This document shows, in pieces, positions 59,338-64,000 of a stretch of 64,000 nucleotides of DNA. Position 1 is the stretch's first letter, and each line of letters opens with the position of its first letter. The notes under the pieces are model-generated. The model had not been told where the DNA came from. It was given only the letters and a program-made list of their open reading frames with translations, and did no database searches. The stretch lies in assembly GCA_016801885.1 (NCBI GenBank), contig CM028902.1, positions 992,001 through 1,056,000 of the forward strand, read 5' to 3'. This stretch comes from Toxotes chatareus. Lineage: Eukaryota; Chordata; Actinopteri; Toxotidae. The position numbers and the translations under genes are program-made.

Positions 59338-60833
59338 ATGCTGCTGAAGTCTCTGCTGCTGGTGCTGAGCTCTCAGTGCATCTGGGCCAGAAAGTCTGAG
59401 CCTTCCCTCGGTGAGGGGGACGCCGGTTTGTTCAGGGGATCGGACAAATACGACTTTGCCATCGAGGTTCCTGCTGCAGGGATGGAGTGTTTCTGGCACT
59501 TCGCACACCAGAGCGGAAGCTTCTACCTGACCTACATGGTGAGGATTTTCACGGTGAACCCGTGGGACCAGGTTTCATCTCGCCTGCAGAGATAAATATG
59601 TTTGTAATGTGCAGTGCTTTCGTAAATTGAATGCACCAGAGGAGATGTATCTGAGCCTTTATGTTGTGTTTGTGTTTTGTCGTCAGGCTTATCACACTGA
59701 CTTTCAAGGTGATCCAGTCTGACTTGTATTGTTACCCTGTCTAACCAGGCTGGAACTCATAGTACATGCATGCTGTCATTAAAAAAGAGACTTGGATCCT
59801 TGTTTTTGTACGTGGATCACTGAGTGATCGAGATTTGATGGTAGGAGTTTTCAGATCTTAAAGGTCATGAGAAGCTGCCGTCAGTGCAAAGCTGCAGAAC
59901 CCAGCTCCACGGTCACAGTGTGATTCTGTACTTTCAGACATGAATGTACAGAACTCATCCTCAATGCCAAACCCATGGGTTTGTCTCAGCAGGTGTGTGC
60001 TTAATGTGTGTCTGTGAACACAGGTACAGTGGGTCTCAGGGATGGCCAGCAATCACCGGCTCTTTGTGACAGTCAACTCACCACAGGGTTCACTCATGGC
60101 TTCGAAGAACGAAGCTGTGGGTCAAATGAACTTCCAGACTGAGGTGACAGGTAGGGTCAGCTTCAGTTGCCGCAGGTCGTTGCACCGTGTTTCCTCTGAG
60201 CTCACTGCAGTTTCTTCCAGCAGGTTTTTACCGGATGTGTCTTGGGAACCACAACAACCAGTTTGGACGAATCAGGGTCTTTGTGAACTTCGGTGTCATC
60301 TATGAAGGATTTGAGGAGTCAGAGAGAGAGAACGAGGAGGGGGACAAAGTTCTCAACAGCACTTTGACTGCTATTGAGGTATTTGTCTCAGTTCAAGTCA
60401 ATTCAAGATTTTGGACTCAACTGTAATTGTGACTTGCTTTCTAAAATCAATAAACAGACAGTCTGAGTCTGCTCCACTGATAGTTAACACCAAAAACATA
60501 CAGCAGCCAGACCCATGACCCATGTAGACTGCACCTCTCACCTGTAGTCTGCAACACACTATAACACAGAGCTGTGAAGTTAAACTAATAAATGCACCAC
60601 GTCTGGTTTAGGAGAGTGTGCAGAAGCTCCAGAATCAGATCTTCCACATGTGGCGTCACTACAACTTTGCCCGTATGAGGAAAGGGAAGGATCACTACCT
60701 CCTCCTGTCCAACCTCAGCTACGTCAGCTGGTGGTCGGCGACCCAAAGCCTGGTCATCCTCCTGACCGGATACCTTCAGCTCCTCGTCCTCAAGAGACTC
60801 TTCCACACAGACCCCGGCAGGCCGAGATGCTGA
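59338..60833 (+). CDS. tmed6: TMED6, transmembrane p24 trafficking protein 6
   Basis: Four exons: 59338-59538, 60024-60150, 60224-60378, 60612-60833; 234 aa (human 240). The signal peptide MLLKSLLLVLSSQCIWA is followed by LFRGSDKYDFAIEVPAAGME and CFWHFAHQSGSFYLTYM (human: LFRGADRYDFAI, CFWQFAHQTGYFYFSYE). Next come QGSLMASKNEAVGQMNFQTE, GFYRMCLGNHNNQFGRIRVF and VNFGVIYEGFEE. The C-terminal part FHMWRHYNFARMRKGKDHYL, WWSATQSLVILLTGYLQLL and KRLF ends in PRC, as in human. The two GOLD cysteines are present. Closer to human TMED6 than the upstream copy is. The acceptor of exon 3 is a tandem CAGCAG, so a one-residue variant is possible. Role: ER-Golgi cargo selection; no signal for regulation seen. 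Confidence 0.93.
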
Positions 60834-60904
60834 GAGCAGATCACCTGCCAGATATTTAGTGACATACTTCTGGGAAAGATAAAGGTCACCCTCTGCAATG
60901 TTTC

Positions 60905-60910
60905 ATTAAA
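60905..60910 (+). terminator. ATTAAA polyadenylation signal for TMED6
   Basis: Variant hexamer 72 bases past the stop. Confidence 0.55.
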
Positions 60911-61399
60911 GAGCAGGCATTTGGTTCCTGAATGATCTTTCTTGTGTCTACAAACCAACAGGAGATCAGTAGTCAAACAACAGTGTTCATAAATATTCAG
61001 AAATATAAATCACCAATCAGTGTCATTCAAAATATCCAACAAACCATTTAGGTTGTGTGTTAATTTAGTCATTCAGCCTCTCAGTGTTTTTACAGTGTGT
61101 TGTGTCCAGTTATCTCTCAGATGTGTCACATTGCCAATCTTAAAATAGACTTATCTCTTATTTCTCTGATATGTCTAGTTAAACTGCCAAAAAGTGGGAC
61201 TGTCCTCCAGACAGAGGCAGTCTGTGTTTGCTGATCTGTCCAAACAGATCAGGACACAAGTCACAGACCTGGGAGCACTCACTCTGAGGACTCGCTCTGT
61301 ACTGGGCTTCCTGAAAAGTCTTTAAGAAAATGACAGTTAATTCAGAGCACCGCAGCCATTATGGATTATGACTCACACAGAATGAACTGTGCTGACACG

Positions 61400-61740
61400 A
61401 CCTTCCTCTGTCAGCGTAAGAACTCTCAGATCTTCCTCCTTCTTTCTTTTTCAAGTTCCTAATGTTCCCTACAAGAAATCTGGTGTGGCTGTGGAACACG
61501 CTCCCCTCGGAGCTTAGAACAATAAACCCCCTCTGTATTTTTACAAAGAAATTCTATCCCTATCTTTTTAGTCTGGCTTCTAATGTGGGGTTGTCAGATA
61601 TTCATCTATTAGTTTCCTCCACTGATTTTAGTGTTAATGATTTTAATGTTTTTACATGTAAAACATTTTCATCTGTTTTGATTTTAATCCTGTTCTACGA
61701 AGCACCTCAGGCTCTTTAAATAAAGTCATTATATAATTAT
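61400..61740 (+). mobile_element. LINE 3' fragment (C-terminal reverse transcriptase tail)
   Basis: An open stretch reading RNLVWLWNTLPSELRTINPL and then FTKKFYPYLFSLAS resembles the LWNSLP..IR...SL..FK..LK.YLF ending of L2/Jockey-type ORF2 proteins. Only the last part of the protein is present, as expected of a 5'-truncated insertion. No target duplication was identified. Confidence 0.55.
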
Positions 61741-62886
61741 ATGCTGATTGGAAGCTGGACTGTACATTGGAGACTTTTTAAACAAGCAACAAAAGTTAAC
61801 GCAATTCACCTCAAAGCACATTTGAACTTGACACTCATCAACACCATTATCTGTCAGTCTTGGTTTGTGTGGTATTGGTATTGTGTGCTTGTTTAACCTG
61901 CATATCCTATAGAGTCTATGAGATATATGGTCAGACAGAATAAATGGACTTCTGTCTTCATGTTTAGTGGCTGTCTTCTCTGTCCTCTTGATGTGAGTTC
62001 CTAAGTGCCCACACAATCTGCCCCCATGGACTCGAGCTCGTACATTACCCTGAACGTGAAAAGCAGGTTTAACATATGAACAGATAGTTGTAGTGCCTGT
62101 GCCATAGAGTTGGCACGGTGTTATTCATGCCACAGGTGTTTCGGATAAAACGGTGGGTAAGAGCAGGTAAACGCCACATTACTTTCGTTTTCTCTCACTT
62201 CCACACCGGGATTCAGACAGACTGCTCATCAACATCCACTGACCACAGGTAGATCGCTTTTCTTTTTCTTTTTCTTTTTATCATATTTAACTAAACATTT
62301 TATAACTGCCCTGATTTGAGATCTTCTGTTGTCCTGTGAAAACTCTTTGCGGGATGAAAAAAAAAAATCTGCACAGTTTTGAGCTTCGTGACAAAATATT
62401 TTTCAGATAATCCAAATGGTTTTCATTTTGCTCAAGAACTGAGATTTCTTTTTAATGCACATTAAAGTCTGTCTTATAACAGTAAGCAAGTGTCCGAGCA
62501 AACGCTGAAATTGGTTTTGCTTGCTGCTTATACCTCACGTTAAAATATCTCTTCTTAAAGCAATTTCACAAGGGACAATGGCCACAGTCCTGACAAATAC
62601 ATTCCAGAGTTCATCTGAAGCTAATGATAATAGCTTTGATCAGTCTGAAATCAAACATGTCGTCGAGATTTAGTGTCTTTATTGTACCAGATTTTCAGAC
62701 AGAGTTGAGGTGGAAAGTTAGAAACAAATTTTCATTCCTTAGTTTATCTGAAAATTTCTGAAAGTCCAGCGATGAGACACGTTATGAACCACTCAATAGA
62801 AACCTATGCAAACATACATACATACATACCTACAGATAGACTGATAGTGTGAATTTGTACATAAAAATGTGTATGTAGGCTTAGGC

Positions 62887-63215
62887 TTAGCACAAAACGT
62901 CATCCCAAAACCTCCGTTTCGCCAACAGCAATATCCTCCATACCCCCAGAACTAAGCTCCGGTCAATGGGCGATCAAGCTTTCTGCTTAGCTGCCCCCAA
63001 CCTTTGGAACTCCCTTCCAGGCCATGTGAGGGCCCCACAGACTGTGGCTTCTTTTAAAAAGGCCTTGAAGACCTTTCTCTTCAAGAAAGTATTTTAAAAT
63101 TGTTTCTGTTTTTGTTTTATTATACTATTGTTTGTGATTACGCTCTTTTGTTTTTAAATGAAAAGTGCACCATAAACAAAATGCATTATTATTTTTATTA
63201 TTATTATTATTAAAA
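62887..63215 (+). mobile_element. LINE (L2/CR1-like) 3' end with simple-repeat tail
   Basis: Translation gives TKLRSMGDQAFCLAAPNLWN, then SLPGHVRAPQTVASFKKALK and TFLFKKVF before a stop at about 63096, the C-terminus typical of fish L2-like ORF2. It is followed by a short 3' UTR and a tail of ATT repeats (63186-63212), the usual end structure of these elements. 5'-truncated. Confidence 0.8.
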
Positions 63216-64000
63216 CTGTGTAGGACAAGGCACAACAGTAAGCAGGAAGGTAAAGGTGAAAGCAGCTCATTTCAGCTGTTTGTAAACTGCAGCAAGAGTA
63301 ATTAAAGTTGCCGACTCATAAACAGAAGCATGCAGGAAGCTGTCACGACTGTGGGACTGGTTTTCTGTCAGATATCACAGAATCTCCACCCATGTCCCGG
63401 CCACAGCCACCATCACAGCTTCATCACAAAGACAGACGCGACAGACACAGTGATAACAGGTTCAGACTCTAATTAAAGAACATTCCAATGCTTTGACTCA
63501 GTATGTAGTTTGGAGAGTCAGCTGTCAGAGACCGTGAACAGGGTTGACAGGTGTGAAAACGATTCTGTATCAGTGAGATAGAAAATTGACGCACTTCAGA
63601 GTGGAGATTCCAAACAGCAGCAGCGAGCTGAGAGAGCGTCTGGAGTTCAGGAAACATGGTGGTTTTGGTTAAGTGTAAATAAACAGGTTGTGTCTAAGGT
63701 CAGCAGGATCTTTCCTTAACCTTAACCAAGTGCTGTGAGAGTCTGAACAGAACCATGAAACAGTTTAATAATGCTGGAGTCATTAGTTTACTGCACTGCA
63801 GGATCTGATGGTAAGAGATCTCCCTTTTGGTGGAAGGATGTATCCAGACCCAGCTTGGACTTTTCATGGGACATTTTTTCTTGGCATTAAATTTGTCACT
63901 TCAGCTTCAGTTCACGAGATTCAGTTCAGGTCTTCAGTTACATCTGTTTAGCTCTGGTTTTGTTCATCTCAGCTCCATTAACTTCTCTTTATTGAGACAC

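Larger units (their letters stand above)
60911..64000. other. Intergenic right end with two LINE tails
   Basis: Apart from the elements at 61400-61740 and 62887-63215 nothing coding is recognised. A short GC-richer patch at 62190-62250 ending CCACAG/GTAGATC could be the first exon of a gene continuing to the right, but this rests on one donor-like site. Confidence 0.45.

Noticed and set aside
1..64000. CRISPR arrays, operons, tRNA or rRNA genes
   Set aside because: No regular repeat-spacer pattern, cloverleaf or rRNA core sequence was noticed; the window is vertebrate nuclear DNA.

Overview
The window is vertebrate nuclear DNA, almost certainly from a teleost fish. Genes are split by GT-AG introns, there are long CA/GT microsatellites, Tc1 and hAT elements, and LINE 3' fragments. 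The proteins are recognisable as orthologues of human genes. No bacterial-type features, CRISPR arrays or tRNA/rRNA genes were seen. Exon boundaries below come from reading splice sites, reading-frame phase and similarity to remembered human proteins; no alignment was run.

Layout, left to right. 448-2669 (-): FAAP24, partner of FANCM in DNA crosslink repair. 3400-4739 (-): a small gene derived from a PIF/Harbinger-like transposase (DDE_Tnp_4), open throughout but with the expected final catalytic Glu replaced by Gln. About 5.1-8.2 kb: mostly intergenic, with one palindromic 203-bp hAT-type MITE. 8377-24532 (-): TDRD12, a piRNA-pathway gene with Tudor, degenerate DEAD helicase, CCCH finger, Tudor and CS domains in about 31 exons. 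Its first intron carries a decayed Tc1 element and, 13 bp away, a decayed hAT element with a perfect 8-bp target duplication. 29491-46961 (+): ANKRD27 (VARP), a VPS9/ankyrin-repeat Rab GEF, with an intact chain of 28 coding exons. 49.9-54.1 kb (+): ZDHHC7, a Golgi palmitoyltransferase, with two 5' untranslated exons and an upstream ORF. 56352-60833 (+): two tandem TMED6-type p24 cargo-receptor genes, with an unidentified coding-like fragment between them. 60.9-64 kb: intergenic, with two LINE tails.

Context. FAAP24, TDRD12 and ANKRD27 lie close together on human 19q13.11, so the left three quarters is conserved synteny. ZDHHC7 and TMED6 are both on human chromosome 16q, so the right part joins a second ancestral block. 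The genes do not form an operon or pathway; they share location only. The two areas most open to interpretation are a possible in-frame cassette exon inside TDRD12 (15255-15365) and a TDRD12 stretch (16.5-17.1 kb) where the exon chain could not be closed by phase.
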